Shown here one piece after another: positions 48,884 through 58,551 of a stretch of 64,000 nt of DNA. The notes under the pieces were generated by a model. That model had not been told where the DNA came from. It searched no databases and saw only the letters and a program-made list of their open reading frames with translations. This DNA comes from Catellatospora methionotrophica (GTDB lineage Bacteria > Actinomycetota > Actinomycetes > Mycobacteriales > Micromonosporaceae). A program made the translations under genes and the position numbers. Position 1 is the first letter of the stretch. Each line of letters opens with the position of its first letter. The stretch lies in assembly GCF_011297335.1 (NCBI RefSeq), contig NZ_JAAOTJ010000001.1, positions 1,178,001 to 1,242,000 on the forward strand. The letters run 5' to 3'.

Positions 48884-49084
48884 ATGCCCGACCAACCCAC
48901 CCCGACGACCCCTACTGCCGCCAAGACGATCGACAAGGCGAAGGTCCTGGCGGCGTTGCGCGACAGCGGCCAGGACGCGCGCGCCGAGTTCGTCGACCGG
49001 CAGTTGCCCGACCTCATCGACATCGACTCCAACGCGGGCCTGCTCCGGACGCTCGGCCTCGACGTCGCCGAGCTGAATCGGTAG
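48884..49084 (+). CDS. Small 66-aa protein upstream of the Imm35 gene
   Basis: A 66-residue acidic, helical protein. A Thr/Pro-rich N-terminus leads to TIDKAKVLAALRDSGQDARAE and a C-terminal LRTLGLDVAELNR segment. No known domain. The ATG has AAGGAG 5 bases upstream, a strong site. It lies 20 bases before the Imm35-like gene, so the two probably form an operon. A role as small partner or regulator is open; sequence gives no toxin motif. Confidence 0.65.
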   Translation: MPDQPTPTTPTAAKTIDKAKVLAALRDSGQDARAEFVDRQLPDLIDIDSNAGLLRTLGLDVAELNR

Positions 49085-49104
49085 CCGCAGCCTGCTTGTC
49101 GAGG

Positions 49105-49365
49105 ATGCGTGGCAAGCCCCACCCCGACGAACCAGCCCTGACAGTCACGCAGCATGAAGAGCGCGACATTGGTTGGGTCTTCTACTACCAAAGCACCCGC
49201 TATGTCGAGTCTGGTGACCCTGTGCACATGGTCTTGGGGAACGCCCCGATCTTGATCGATCGAGCAAGCGGCCTGCCCCACCTCCTGGGAACCGCACGCG
49301 GAGTCGACACGAACCTGGCTGACTACAAGGCGGGACGACACGCGTGTGAGCTGTGCTCGAACTGA
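49105..49365 (+). CDS. Imm35-like immunity protein
   Basis: About 86 residues. GWVFYYQSTRYVESGDPVHMVLGNAPILIDRASGLPHLLGT is the conserved core of the Imm35 family (W-V-F-x-Y...G-N-x-P-I-x-I-D). Imm35 proteins bind and neutralise polymorphic toxins in contact- or secretion-dependent competition. No toxin gene or Rhs/PT repeat protein lies nearby. A TTG 9 bases upstream is an alternative start; neither has a strong ribosome site. The C-terminus ends ACELCSN. Confidence 0.75.
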   Translation: MRGKPHPDEPALTVTQHEERDIGWVFYYQSTRYVESGDPVHMVLGNAPILIDRASGLPHLLGTARGVDTNLADYKAGRHACELCSN

Positions 49366-49455
49366 TCACTGACCGGCCGAACCGGTCCGCAGGGCGTTTC
49401 GGCCCATGTTCCCGTGAACGGGCATACACAGCCGGGCACGCCCGACCCCAACGCA

Positions 49456-49491
49456 ATGCGGCTCGACCAATCTTGCTGGTCAGAGCCGCAT
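49456..49491. terminator. Hairpin between Imm35 and membrane-protein genes
   Basis: ATGCGGCTCGACCA pairs with TGGTC-A-GAGCCGCAT, giving 14 base pairs with a single bulged A and a 7-base loop. It lies in the 179-base convergent gap, suited to terminate both sides. Confidence 0.7.
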
Positions 49492-49544
49492 GATTCGGGC
49501 CGGTTGAACACCGCCCCGCATCGCGACTGACGCGCGACCAGCAG

Positions 49545-50528
49545 TCACCTGGCCTCGTCGACCTCCGCACCGGCACGGGCCCGTGCTGCGGGCTCAGACT
49601 CGGCGTGATCGGGCTCGTCCGGTCGAGGCGGCTGCCAGAACAGGGCCGCCGCGCTGGGCATGAGCGCGGCGGGCACCGCCAGGAACACCACATACTGCAT
49701 CGGCCAGGACAGGAACATGGTCAGCGGCAGGCCGCCGGGCAGCACCGGGCCGGGAAAGTGGTCGTACGCCCACTGCCGGTGCACCGCGTTCGGCACCTCG
49801 AACAGCACCGCGACGACGGCCGACGCGAGCAGGATCGCCGCGAACGGCACCCAGTGACGGCTGGCGACGGCGGCCGCCAGTGCCCCGCTGAGCAGGGCGC
49901 ACCCGGCGAACGCCAGGACGGCGTAGCCGAACGGCGGGGCCTGCGGGGTCGGGCCGGTGACGTCGAACGTGAAGCCGCGTTCGGCGTACCACCGGATGGT
50001 GAGGGCGGCGAAGACCACGACGGAGGCCGCGCCGACCGGCCACAGCAGCACCGGCCTCCGCACCGCCCGCCTGCGCGCGACGGCGTCGAGCGCCGCCTTC
50101 GCCGCCAGGTAACTCTCCACGATGAACAGCCAGTACAGGGCGAAGCCGGGGATGAGGACGAGGGCGTAGAACCAGCTCGTCCACCACGGGTAGTACCAGA
50201 GGCGGCCGAGCCACTGCGCGACTATCTCCAGTATGAGCCCGGCGGCGGTGCCGCAGGCCAGCAGGCGCAGCAGCATCAGCGGGTCGCGGACGGCGATGTC
50301 CCACAGGGAGGTGCCGCCGCACGCGGCGCAGATCCCTCCCCCGGCGACGATGACGCCGACCGCGAACAGCGCCGAGCACAGTCCCAGCGCGAACACGGGC
50401 ACGATGGACAGCCCGAACAGCCGCTGCTGCGGCGGCGCGAACACCCACGCGGGGGCGAACATCTGCAGGCAGGACGCCGCGATCAGCACCGAGCCGATGC
50501 CGATCCGCCAGGCGGCCGCCCGTCCCAC
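49545..50528 (-). CDS. Polytopic membrane protein, eight helices
   Basis: A 327-residue protein with about eight transmembrane helices spread from residue 8 to 295, for example WRIGIGSVLIAASCLQMF and FALGLCSALFAVGVIVAGG. A cytoplasmic or external loop has CAACGG; the loops contain WYYPWW and YAERGFTFDV. The C-terminal 30 residues are charged. No transporter motif is recognised. GTG start has no clear ribosome site. A hairpin separates it from the upstream two-component operon on the same strand. Confidence 0.75.
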   Translation of the reverse strand: MGRAAAWRIGIGSVLIAASCLQMFAPAWVFAPPQQRLFGLSIVPVFALGLCSALFAVGVIVAGGGICAACGGTSLWDIAVRDPLMLLRLLACGTAAGLILEIVAQWLGRLWYYPWWTSWFYALVLIPGFALYWLFIVESYLAAKAALDAVARRRAVRRPVLLWPVGAASVVVFAALTIRWYAERGFTFDVTGPTPQAPPFGYAVLAFAGCALLSGALAAAVASRHWVPFAAILLASAVVAVLFEVPNAVHRQWAYDHFPGPVLPGGLPLTMFLSWPMQYVVFLAVPAALMPSAAALFWQPPRPDEPDHAESEPAARARAGAEVDEAR

Positions 50529-50617
50529 GGCCCCAGTATCCCGTCGACACGGCCCCGATCCGCCCCGATCCGCCCAGAAGGCGTTCTCCGGTCAGCGCCG
50601 ACCCCACCCGTTTTTCA

Positions 50618-50680
50618 TAGACGCTGGCCTATCTGGTTGAAAAAACGTAGATCAAACTCATCCAGATAGGCCAACGTCTA
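50618..50680. terminator. 19-bp near-perfect hairpin between two minus-strand units
   Basis: TAGACGCTGGCCTATCTGG (50618-50636) pairs with 50662-50680 at 18 of 19 positions around a relatively AT-rich loop. It lies after the response-regulator stop and before the membrane-protein gene, in the transcription order of the minus strand, so it probably separates the two units. Confidence 0.7.
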
Positions 50681-50705
50681 TTCCGGACGCGCGGGTCGCC
50701 CCCGG

Positions 50706-51383
50706 TCACGCGCCGGGGCTGACCAGGCCGCTCTCGTACGCGAAGATGACGGCTTGGACGCGGTCGCGCAGCTGGAGCTTGGCCAGGATGCGGGCCACGT
50801 GGGTCTTCACCGTCGCCTCGCCGAGCTGGAGTGCGGCGGCCAGCTCGGCGTTGGACATGCCCCGCGCCAGCAGCACCAGCACCTCCCGCTCCCGAGCCGT
50901 CAGCGTCGGCAGCGCGCCGTGGTCCTCGCGTACACCGGCTCCGGAGCTGAACCGGTCGATCAGCCGCCGCGTGATCGACGGGGCGAGCAGCGCGTCGCCG
51001 TCGCGGACCAGCCGCACCGCGTGCACCAGGTGGTCCGGGGTGACGTCCTTGAGCAGGAACCCGCTGGCGCCGGCGCGCAGCGCGGCGTAGACGTACTCGT
51101 CCAGGTCGAACGTCGTCAGGATGATCACGCGGGTGGGTTCCCCGGCGGTCGTCGTCGCCCCGGTCGCCAGCAGGCGGCGGGTCGCCTCCAGGCCGTCCAT
51201 GCCGGGCATGCGGATGTCCATCAGCACCACGTCGGGCCGCAGCCGCCGGACGGCCGCGAGCGCGGCCTCACCGTCGCCCGCCTCCCCCACCACGTCGATG
51301 CCCGACGCGGCGAGGATCATCGTGAACCCGCTGCGGACCAGCGCCTGGTCGTCGGCGACGACGACGCGTACCGGCTCGCTCAT
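50706..51383 (-). CDS. NarL/LuxR-type response regulator (ABC-linked)
   Basis: A 225-residue regulator. The receiver domain has D11/D12 and phosphoacceptor D56 (LMDIRMP). A linker (about 125-160) leads to a LuxR HTH: LTAREREVLVLLARGMSNAELA and EATVKTHVARILAKL. Its ATG overlaps the kinase stop by ATGA, so kinase and regulator are coupled. The genes are divergent from an ABC/FtsX exporter whose promoter this regulator may control, as in many antibiotic-sensing systems. Confidence 0.95.
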   Translation of the reverse strand: MSEPVRVVVADDQALVRSGFTMILAASGIDVVGEAGDGEAALAAVRRLRPDVVLMDIRMPGMDGLEATRRLLATGATTTAGEPTRVIILTTFDLDEYVYAALRAGASGFLLKDVTPDHLVHAVRLVRDGDALLAPSITRRLIDRFSSGAGVREDHGALPTLTAREREVLVLLARGMSNAELAAALQLGEATVKTHVARILAKLQLRDRVQAVIFAYESGLVSPGA

Positions 51384-52672
51384 GACGCCGCCGAGGGGAT
51401 GCGCGCGGTCAGCCGGAACCCGCCGCCCGGAGCGACACCGGCCTGCAGGGTGCCGTCGTGCAGGCGCAGCCGCTCGCGCAGCCCGAGCAGGCCACGCCCG
51501 GCTCCGGGTCCGCCCGGTTCGCCGGTCGGGATCTCGTTGCTGACCTCGACGAGCAGGTCGCCGCCCTCGTGGCGGATGTCCACCGCGGTCGGCGCGCCCG
51601 GCGCGTGGCGCAGCGCGTTGGTCAGCCCCTCCTGCACCACCCGGTACGCGGTCAGGTCCATGCGCTCGGGCACGTCCGTGCCGTCGCGGCGCAGCGTGAC
51701 CGGCTGGCCCGCAGCGCGTACGGCGTCGACGAGGGTGTCGAGTTCGCGCAGGCCGGGCTGTGGGTGCAGGCGGTCGTCGACGGGGGCCATCAGGCCGAGC
51801 AGGTGGCGCAGCTCGGCCATGGCGGCGCGGCCGCTGTCCTCGATCGCGTTCAGCGCTCCCGCGGCCAGGTCGGGGCGCTGGTCGATGACCTTCCCGGCGG
51901 CTCCGGCCTGCACGACCATGACGCTGACGTGGTGGCTGACCACGTCGTGCAGCTCGCGGGCGATCCGCGCGCGTTCCTCGGCCATCGCGGCGCGGGCCGT
52001 CGCGGCCTGCTCCTGTTCCAGGGCGGCGGCGCGGCGCGCGGCGGCGTCGGCCCGGCCGCGGGCGTTGCGCAGTGCGAACGCGAACAGGCCGGCGGGCACC
52101 AGCACCGCGAACGGGCTGGCCCAGCCGGGCATCTGCGGGATCGACTGGGCGAACAGGGTCGCCGAGATGATCGCGGCGAGGACCAGCAGCACGGCCGCCC
52201 AGCGCACGGAGCGGCCGTACGCGACGGCCGAGTACGCGCAGATCAGGATCGCGATGAAGCCCGGCCAGAGCAGGCCGTCCTGGATCACGAACACGGCCCC
52301 GGCGGCGACGGCGAGCCCGGTCATCGGCCACCTGCGGCGCACCGCGACCATCGTCGCCGCGACCACGTTCACGGTCACCATGCCGACCGACGCGCCGCCG
52401 TCCTCGTGGGGGCGGAAGTCCGGCGGCGGCATCGGCACCCGGCCGACGCCGGGCACGTCCGGGATCGTCGGGATGTCGGGGATCGGCCGGGACTGGTGCC
52501 GGGCGCTCATGTCCGGCAGGTCCAGGTTCACCGGCGCGGCCGCGTCGCCGCCGCCGCTGGTCGCCGCCCAGACGACACCGGCCACCACCAGGACCGCCGC
52601 GAGGGCGAGGTCGGTCCGGGGCACCCCGAGGCGGTCGGGCAGGCGGCGCAGGTCTGTCGGCACGCCGCCCAT
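51380..52672 (-). CDS. NarL-type sensor histidine kinase (ABC-linked)
   Basis: A 430-residue kinase. The N-terminal region has one helix near residues 23-37, then an extracytoplasmic Pro-rich segment (about 45-90), and four further helices (about 95-205). The HisKA_3 box RARIARELHDVVSHHVSVMVVQ contains the phosphoacceptor His; EGLTNALRHA is the N box. A loop outside the membrane with many Pro and charged residues may sense a ligand. It passes phosphate to the coupled regulator and lies next to, but divergent from, the exporter. Confidence 0.93.
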   Translation of the reverse strand: MGGVPTDLRRLPDRLGVPRTDLALAAVLVVAGVVWAATSGGGDAAAPVNLDLPDMSARHQSRPIPDIPTIPDVPGVGRVPMPPPDFRPHEDGGASVGMVTVNVVAATMVAVRRRWPMTGLAVAAGAVFVIQDGLLWPGFIAILICAYSAVAYGRSVRWAAVLLVLAAIISATLFAQSIPQMPGWASPFAVLVPAGLFAFALRNARGRADAAARRAAALEQEQAATARAAMAEERARIARELHDVVSHHVSVMVVQAGAAGKVIDQRPDLAAGALNAIEDSGRAAMAELRHLLGLMAPVDDRLHPQPGLRELDTLVDAVRAAGQPVTLRRDGTDVPERMDLTAYRVVQEGLTNALRHAPGAPTAVDIRHEGGDLLVEVSNEIPTGEPGGPGAGRGLLGLRERLRLHDGTLQAGVAPGGGFRLTARIPSAAS

Positions 52673-52836
52673 TGTGCCCAGGCGGGGCGGGAGCGGCGTC
52701 CGCCGTGATGATTACCCGCCTCATCATCGTGGCGTACGCCACCGCGCCAGGTTCGCCCCCGCGCCGGACGCGCCCCGGCTCCGCCGCTACCTACGGTCAC
52801 CGGGTCCGAAGTCCGAACCGGAAGGGGCCATCGACC
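52673..52836. promoter_or_regulatory. Divergent promoter gap of two-component and ABC genes
   Basis: The 164-base gap includes the inverted repeat TGATGA (52706-52711) and TCATCA (52721-52726), spaced 9 bases, a candidate site for the NarL-type regulator. No clear promoter boxes are assigned. Confidence 0.35.
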
Positions 52837-53513
<677 letters not shown>

Positions 53514-53517
<4 letters not shown>

Positions 53518-55943
53518 GCGCCGACCTGACCAGCGCCCGCGCCACGCCGCCACGCGTGCCGGACGAACCCGGCCCGGTGCGGTTCGACGTGCCGCGCCGT
53601 GGCCGGGGCGGACGGGCAGTGTTCGCCGCGGCCCGGTCGGCGGTCGCCCGGCGCAGGCTGCAGACCCTGATCGTCGGCGTCGTCGTGCTGCTGTCGGCGG
53701 CCACGGCCGTGCTCGGCGTGGGGCTGCTCGTCGCCTCGCACGGGCCGTTCGACACCGCGTTCGCCGACGCGGCGGGCTCCCACGTGACCGCCACGGTCAG
53801 CAAGGACGTGCCCGCCGACCAGGTCGCCGCGACCGGCCGGGCCGCCGGGGTCGCCGCCGCAGCGGGACCGTACGACGTGGTCACCACATCGCTGAGCGGC
53901 GTGATGGGGCCGCAGGGCATGAAGGTCGTGGTCGCCGGGCGCGGTGAGCAGAACGGCCCCGTCGACCGGATCACGCTCAGCGACGGCACGTGGCTGACCG
54001 GCCCCGGGCAGATCGTGCTGACCCGGCGCACGGCCGGACCGATGATGGCCCCGGGCAGCGAGGTCACCGTCGGCGGCGTGAAACTGCGGGTGGCGGGCAT
54101 CGGCGCGTCGGTCACCGGCACCGCCGAAGCCTGGGTCTGGCCGACCCAGGGCGACGTCCTGACCGGCGAGGACGCCGCCCGGCAGATGCTCTACCGCTTC
54201 ACCGGCCCCGGCGACGACACGGCGCTGCGCGCCGCCCTCACCACCGCCACCGCGGCCCTGCCCGCCGGGTCCGTCACCGGCGCGACGACGTACCTGACCG
54301 TCCGGCAGGCGCTCAACCGGTCCATCTCGGCCATCGCGCCGTTCGTGGTCGCGTTCGCGATCCTCGGCATCGTGCTGTCCGTGCTGATCACCGTCAACGT
54401 CGTCAACGGCGCGGTCGTCTCCGGTTTCCGCACCATCGGCATCCTCAAGACCCTCGGCTTCACCCCGGGCCAGGTCGTCGCCGTGTACCTCGCGCAGGTG
54501 CTGGTCCCGGCCATGGTCGGTGCCGCGCTGGGTGTGGGGCTGGGCGCGGTGCTGGCGGTGCCGCTGCTGGCCCAGACCGACGACGCGTACGGCATCCCCG
54601 GTGACGGGGCGGGTGTCCCGCTGTGGGTGAGCGGGCTGGTGCTGGTCGCCGCGCCGGTGCTGGTCGCGCTGGCCGCGCTCGGTCCGGCCACCCGGGCCGG
54701 GCGGCTGGCGGCCAACCAGGCGATCAGCGTCGGGCGCGCCCCGCGTACCGGACGGGGTTTCCGGGCCCGCCGGGCGCTGACCGCCTCCCGGCTGCCCCGC
54801 CCGGTCGCGCTCGGCCTCGGCATGCCCCTGGCCCGGCCCTCGCGGGCCGTCGCCACGCTGGTAGCGCTGCTGCTCGGCGCGGTCACGCTGGTCTTCTCCA
54901 GCGGGCTGTCCGCGTCGATGACCGAGGTCAACACAGCGTTCACCCGCACCGACGCGGTGCACGTGGAGGCCCAGGTCATGATCGCGGGCGGGTTCGGCCC
55001 GGTGATGGCCCGGCCGGGTGGCGGCCCGATCGAGCCGCCCGACCCCGCCGTGGTCGCCGCAGCCGCCGCCGCGCTGCCGGGCACCGCCCACGCGACCCTG
55101 CTCCGCGAGGCCGAGATCCGGGTCACGGGCATCGGTCAGGAGGTCAACCTGCACGGCTACACCGGCGACGCGAGCTGGAACGGCTACCGCCTGGCCTCAG
55201 GCCGCTGGTACTCCGGCACGGGCGAGGTCGTGGTCTCCTCGTACTTCCTGCGCCAGACCGGGTATCAGGTCGGCGACCGGCTCACCCTGCCCGGCGGGCA
55301 CGTGGTCGCGATCACCGGCGAGGTCATCGACGGCAGCGACCGGTACACCGTCATCGGTGACACGTCGCTGGTCACCGACCCGATGATGGCCCGCGTCGAG
55401 ATCGCGCTCACGCCCGGGACCGACGCCGCGCAGTACACGAAGGCGCTGCAGGCCAGGTTCCCGGAGGAGAATTCCGGGGTGTACGTCGAGGACCGCGCGG
55501 TCGGCGAGGACGGCGAGACGATGCTGATCATCCAGTCGCTGATCGCCACGCTGACGCTGCTGCTCAGTGTCGTGGCCGCGCTGGGGGTGCTCAACACGGT
55601 CGTGCTCACCACCCGCGAGCGCATCCACGAGATCGGCGTGCTCAAGTCGCTGGGCATGACACCGCGGCAGGTCCGCGTCATGGTCGTCACGTCGATGGTC
55701 GGGCTGGGGCTGCTCGCGGGGGTCGTCGCGGTGCCGCTGGGCATCGCGCTGCACCACGCCGTCATCCCGATCATGAGCGAGGCGGCGAGCACCGCCCTGC
55801 CGCGATCGGCGATGGAGGTGTACCAGCCGGGGGTGCTGGTGCTGCTCGGCGGCGCGGGCATCGTGCTCGCGATCCTCGGCGCGTTGCTGCCCGCCGGGTG
55901 GGCGGCACGCACGCGGGTCGCGACCGCCCTGCGGGCCGAGTAG
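53514..55943 (+). CDS. FtsX-type ABC permease, two FtsX domains
   Basis: An 809-residue permease with a first helix at about residues 49-70, a large extracytoplasmic domain, an FtsX unit with three helices (about 265-390), a second external domain (about 440-660) and a second FtsX unit (about 665-800). This is the double-FtsX arrangement of actinobacterial MacB-like exporters. GTG is coupled to the ATPase gene (GTGA). Substrate unknown; proximity to a two-component system suggests resistance to an antimicrobial peptide or lipid-active compound. Confidence 0.9.
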
Positions 55944-55989
55944 CCGCCGGGGGCTGCGGGCCGCGCCGCGGACGATCGCGTTGCGGGCG

Positions 55990-56054
55990 ATGATCGCCGT
56001 TTGAGGTCGATATCTGGGGTCCAGCCGCAGATCTTGACCGCAAACGGCGATCAT
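55990..56054. terminator. Hairpin with GATCGCCGT stem
   Basis: ATGATCGCCGTTTG (55990-56003) pairs exactly with 56041-56054. Inside, GGTC and ATCTG pair with CAGAT and GACC, and the loop reads CTGGGGTCCAGCC. It lies between the permease gene and the LLM gene on the same strand. Stem and loop match the element at 37718-37782. Confidence 0.75.
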
Positions 56055-56116
56055 GCTTTGCGGATCATGCTGTTGGCTGGGTCACGGCGGAATAGCGGAC
56101 GGCTGTCGGCGGTTTA

Positions 56117-56130
56117 CGTTTATGCAAACG
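56117..56130. promoter_or_regulatory. Palindrome upstream of the LLM-MarR operon
   Basis: CGTTT-ATGC-AAACG is a 5-bp-arm palindrome 54 bases upstream of the LLM start. MarR-family operators are often of this TTGC/GCAA type, and the MarR gene lies in the operon, so autoregulation is possible. Inference only. Confidence 0.4.
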
Positions 56131-56183
56131 CATGGACTCTCCGGTCGCCCGGTGCGTCGGTACGAGTGGAATGAGGGATTCAC

Positions 56184-57371
56184 GTGCAGTTCGGAGTTTT
56201 CTCGGTCAGCGACATCACGCGCGACCCGGTGTCGGGGCACACGCCCAGCGAGGCGGAGCGCATCGACGCGGTCGTGCAGATCGCGAAGAAGACCGAAGAG
56301 GTCGGGCTCGACGTGTTCGCGATCGGCGAGCACCACAACCCGCCGTTCTTCTCGTCCGCGCCGACGACGCTGCTGGCGTTCATCGCGGCCGCCACCGAGC
56401 GCCTGATCCTCACCACGTCCACGACGCTGATCACCACGAACGACCCGGTGCGCATCGCCGAGGAGTACGCGATGCTGCAGCACCTGTCCAAGGGCCGGAT
56501 GGACCTGATGCTCGGGCGCGGCAACACCGCGCCGGTGTACCCGTGGTTCGGCCAGGACATCCGGCAGAGCCTGCCGCTGGCGCTGGAGAACTACAACCTG
56601 CTGCACCGGCTGTGGCGCGAGGACGTCCTCGACTGGGAAGGCAAGTTCCGCACCCCGCTGCAGGGCTTCACCTCGACGCCGCGCCCGCTGGACGACGTGC
56701 CGCCGTTCGTGTGGCACGGCTCGATCCGCACACCCGAGATCGCCGAGCAGGCCGCGTACTACGGTGACGGCTTCTTCGCCAACCACATCTTCTGGCCGAA
56801 GGAGCACTACATGCGCTTGATCAAGTTCTATCGGCAGCGGTACGCCCACCACGGCCACGGGACCGAGCAGCAGGCCATCGTCGGGCTCGGCGGGCAGGCG
56901 TACATCGCGCGCCGGTCCCAGGACGCGATCAAGGAGTTCCGCCCCTACTTCAACGAGGCACCCGTCTACGGGCACGGCCCGGCGATGGAGGACTTCATGC
57001 GGCAGACGCCGCTGTCGGTCGGCAGCCCGCAGGAGGTCATCGACAAGACGCTGACCTTCCGCGAGCACTTCGGCGACTACCAGCGCCAGCTGTTCCTGAT
57101 CGACCACGCGGGCCTGCCCCTCAAGACGGTCCTCGACCAGCTGGAACTGCTCGGCGGCGAGGTCGTGCCGACGCTGCGCAAGGAACTGGCCGCCCGGCGC
57201 GACCCGCAGGTGCCCGACGCCCCGACGCACACCGCCCGGGTCAGGGCCAAGTACGGCGAGCTCGTGCCGCGCCAGCCCCGCCCGAACGCCAACCGGGGCG
57301 ACAACGTGACCGGCGGGTCCCCGTACCAGGACAGCGACCAGGTCGCGCAGGCCGCGCAGCCGGGTAACTGA
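56184..57371 (+). CDS. CE1758-family FMN-dependent luciferase-like monooxygenase
   Basis: A 395-residue TIM-barrel flavin monooxygenase. MQFGVFSVSD opens the barrel. EEVGLDVFAIGEHHNPPFFSS and TTSTTLITTNDPVRIAEEYAMLQHLSKGR are conserved LLM blocks, and FVWHGSIRTPEIAEQAAYYGDGFFANH matches the CE1758 (TIGR04036) subgroup. It uses FMNH2 and O2 to oxidise an unknown substrate. The C-terminal 60 residues are Pro/Arg-rich, longer than the barrel needs. GTG has GAGGG 7 bases upstream; its TGA overlaps the MarR ATG. Confidence 0.9.
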   Translation: MQFGVFSVSDITRDPVSGHTPSEAERIDAVVQIAKKTEEVGLDVFAIGEHHNPPFFSSAPTTLLAFIAAATERLILTTSTTLITTNDPVRIAEEYAMLQHLSKGRMDLMLGRGNTAPVYPWFGQDIRQSLPLALENYNLLHRLWREDVLDWEGKFRTPLQGFTSTPRPLDDVPPFVWHGSIRTPEIAEQAAYYGDGFFANHIFWPKEHYMRLIKFYRQRYAHHGHGTEQQAIVGLGGQAYIARRSQDAIKEFRPYFNEAPVYGHGPAMEDFMRQTPLSVGSPQEVIDKTLTFREHFGDYQRQLFLIDHAGLPLKTVLDQLELLGGEVVPTLRKELAARRDPQVPDAPTHTARVRAKYGELVPRQPRPNANRGDNVTGGSPYQDSDQVAQAAQPGN

Positions 57372-57838
57372 TGTCCGAGCGGGGGCGGCTGGCCAACCAC
57401 GCCTGGGAAGGGCTGCTGACCGCGCACGCCCGGATGATGCGGCAGTTCGCCGACGCCGACATCTGGCAGGACCTGTCGATGCGCGAATACGACGTGCTCT
57501 ACACCCTGTCGAAGTACACCGAGCCGCTGCGCATCGGCGAACTGGGCCGTCACGTCCTGCTCAGCCAGCCGGCCCTGTCCAGGATGGTGGACCGGCTGGC
57601 CGAGCGGGGGCTGCTGGAGCGCTGCCCCGACCCGGCCGACGGGCGCGGCGTGCGCCTGTCGCTGACCGATACCGGCCGCGACACCCAGCGCCGGATCGGG
57701 CGGCGGCACGCCGCACAGGTCGCCCGTGCCGTGACCGCCGAACTGAGCCGCGACGAACTCCAGCAGCTCGCCGCGATCTGCTGGAAGCTGGCCGGAGCCG
57801 GCGCGACGAACGAAGACACGGAGGCTGAGCGTCCATGA
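57371..57838 (+). CDS. MarR-family transcriptional regulator
   Basis: A 155-residue winged-helix regulator. The DNA-binding part is LRIGELGRHVLLSQPALSRMVDRLAERGLLER (about residues 57-88), followed by the wing DPADGRGVRLSLTDTGRD. Dimer helices lie at both ends. Its ATG overlaps the LLM stop and its own stop overlaps the reductase start (ATGA). As part of the operon it probably represses it and responds to an aromatic or oxidised ligand. Confidence 0.93.
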   Translation: MSERGRLANHAWEGLLTAHARMMRQFADADIWQDLSMREYDVLYTLSKYTEPLRIGELGRHVLLSQPALSRMVDRLAERGLLERCPDPADGRGVRLSLTDTGRDTQRRIGRRHAAQVARAVTAELSRDELQQLAAICWKLAGAGATNEDTEAERP

Positions 57839-58506
57839 CCGACCCGTACACCCTGGTGGTCGTCACCGCCGGGATCGGCGACCCGTCCTCGACCCGGATG
57901 CTCGCCGACCGGGCCGCCCAGCGCACCCGCGACCTGGTGGCCCGGCGCGGCGGCGAGGTCACCGTGCAGGTCGTCGACCTGCGCGAGCTGGCCGCCGAGG
58001 TGACCACCGCGCTGACCGCCAACCACGTCGGCGACAGGCTGCGGCTGGCGATCGAGGCGCTGGGCCGGGCCGACGGCGTCATCGCCGCCACACCGGTCTA
58101 CAAGGCCGCGCCCAGCGGGCTGTTCTCGTCGTTCTTCCAGGTCCTCGACAACGACCTGCTCATCGGCAAACCCGTCGTGCTCGCCGCGACGGCGGGCACG
58201 GCCCGGCACTCGCTGGTCGTCGACGAGCAGCTGCGGTCCCTGTTCGGTTTCCTGCGTACGCTCGTCGCGCCGACGTCGCTGTTCGCCGCCCCGGAGGACT
58301 GGGCCGACCCGGGACTGAACAAGCGCGTCGACCGGGCGGTGCTGGAACTGGTGCTGCTGATGGAGAGCGGCTTCGCCCGGCAGGTCAGGGACGAGTCCTG
58401 GCACAGCTACCAGCACGAGTTCGGCAGCGCGGGCGGCACCGAGCTGTCCATCGACCTGAACTCCGACATGATGCGGCTCGCCGCCGGGGGCACCGTGCCG
58501 GACTGA
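57835..58506 (+). CDS. CE1759-family FMN reductase
   Basis: A 223-residue flavodoxin-fold NAD(P)H:FMN reductase. VVVTAGIGDPSSTRMLADR is the phosphate-binding loop, and TPVYKAAPSGLFSSFFQVLDNDLL is the flavin site. It matches the CE1759 family (TIGR04037), which always pairs with a CE1758-type monooxygenase and supplies reduced FMN. The pair plus MarR is a recognised operon type whose substrate is not known. It is last in the operon and is followed by a perfect 15-bp hairpin. Confidence 0.9.
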   Translation: MTDPYTLVVVTAGIGDPSSTRMLADRAAQRTRDLVARRGGEVTVQVVDLRELAAEVTTALTANHVGDRLRLAIEALGRADGVIAATPVYKAAPSGLFSSFFQVLDNDLLIGKPVVLAATAGTARHSLVVDEQLRSLFGFLRTLVAPTSLFAAPEDWADPGLNKRVDRAVLELVLLMESGFARQVRDESWHSYQHEFGSAGGTELSIDLNSDMMRLAAGGTVPD

Positions 58507-58510
58507 CCAG

Positions 58511-58544
58511 GCGGCCGGGCCGGGCGCCTGCCCGGCCCGGCCGC
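58511..58544. terminator. 15-bp perfect hairpin after the LLM operon
   Basis: GCGGCCGGGCCGGGC (58511-58525) pairs exactly with 58530-58544 around a GCCT loop. It starts 5 bases after the reductase stop and 8 bases before the end of the convergent gene. Confidence 0.88.
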
Positions 58545-58551
58545 TCAGTCC

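Noticed and set aside
48672-49076. 134-aa plus-strand frame overlapping the 66-aa gene
   Set aside because: The downstream part is an out-of-frame reading of the 66-aa gene, and the upstream part lacks a ribosome site and coding character.
48884-49365. Toxin-antitoxin pair
   Set aside because: The second protein looks like an immunity protein and the first shows no toxin fold or motif; a toxin is missing.
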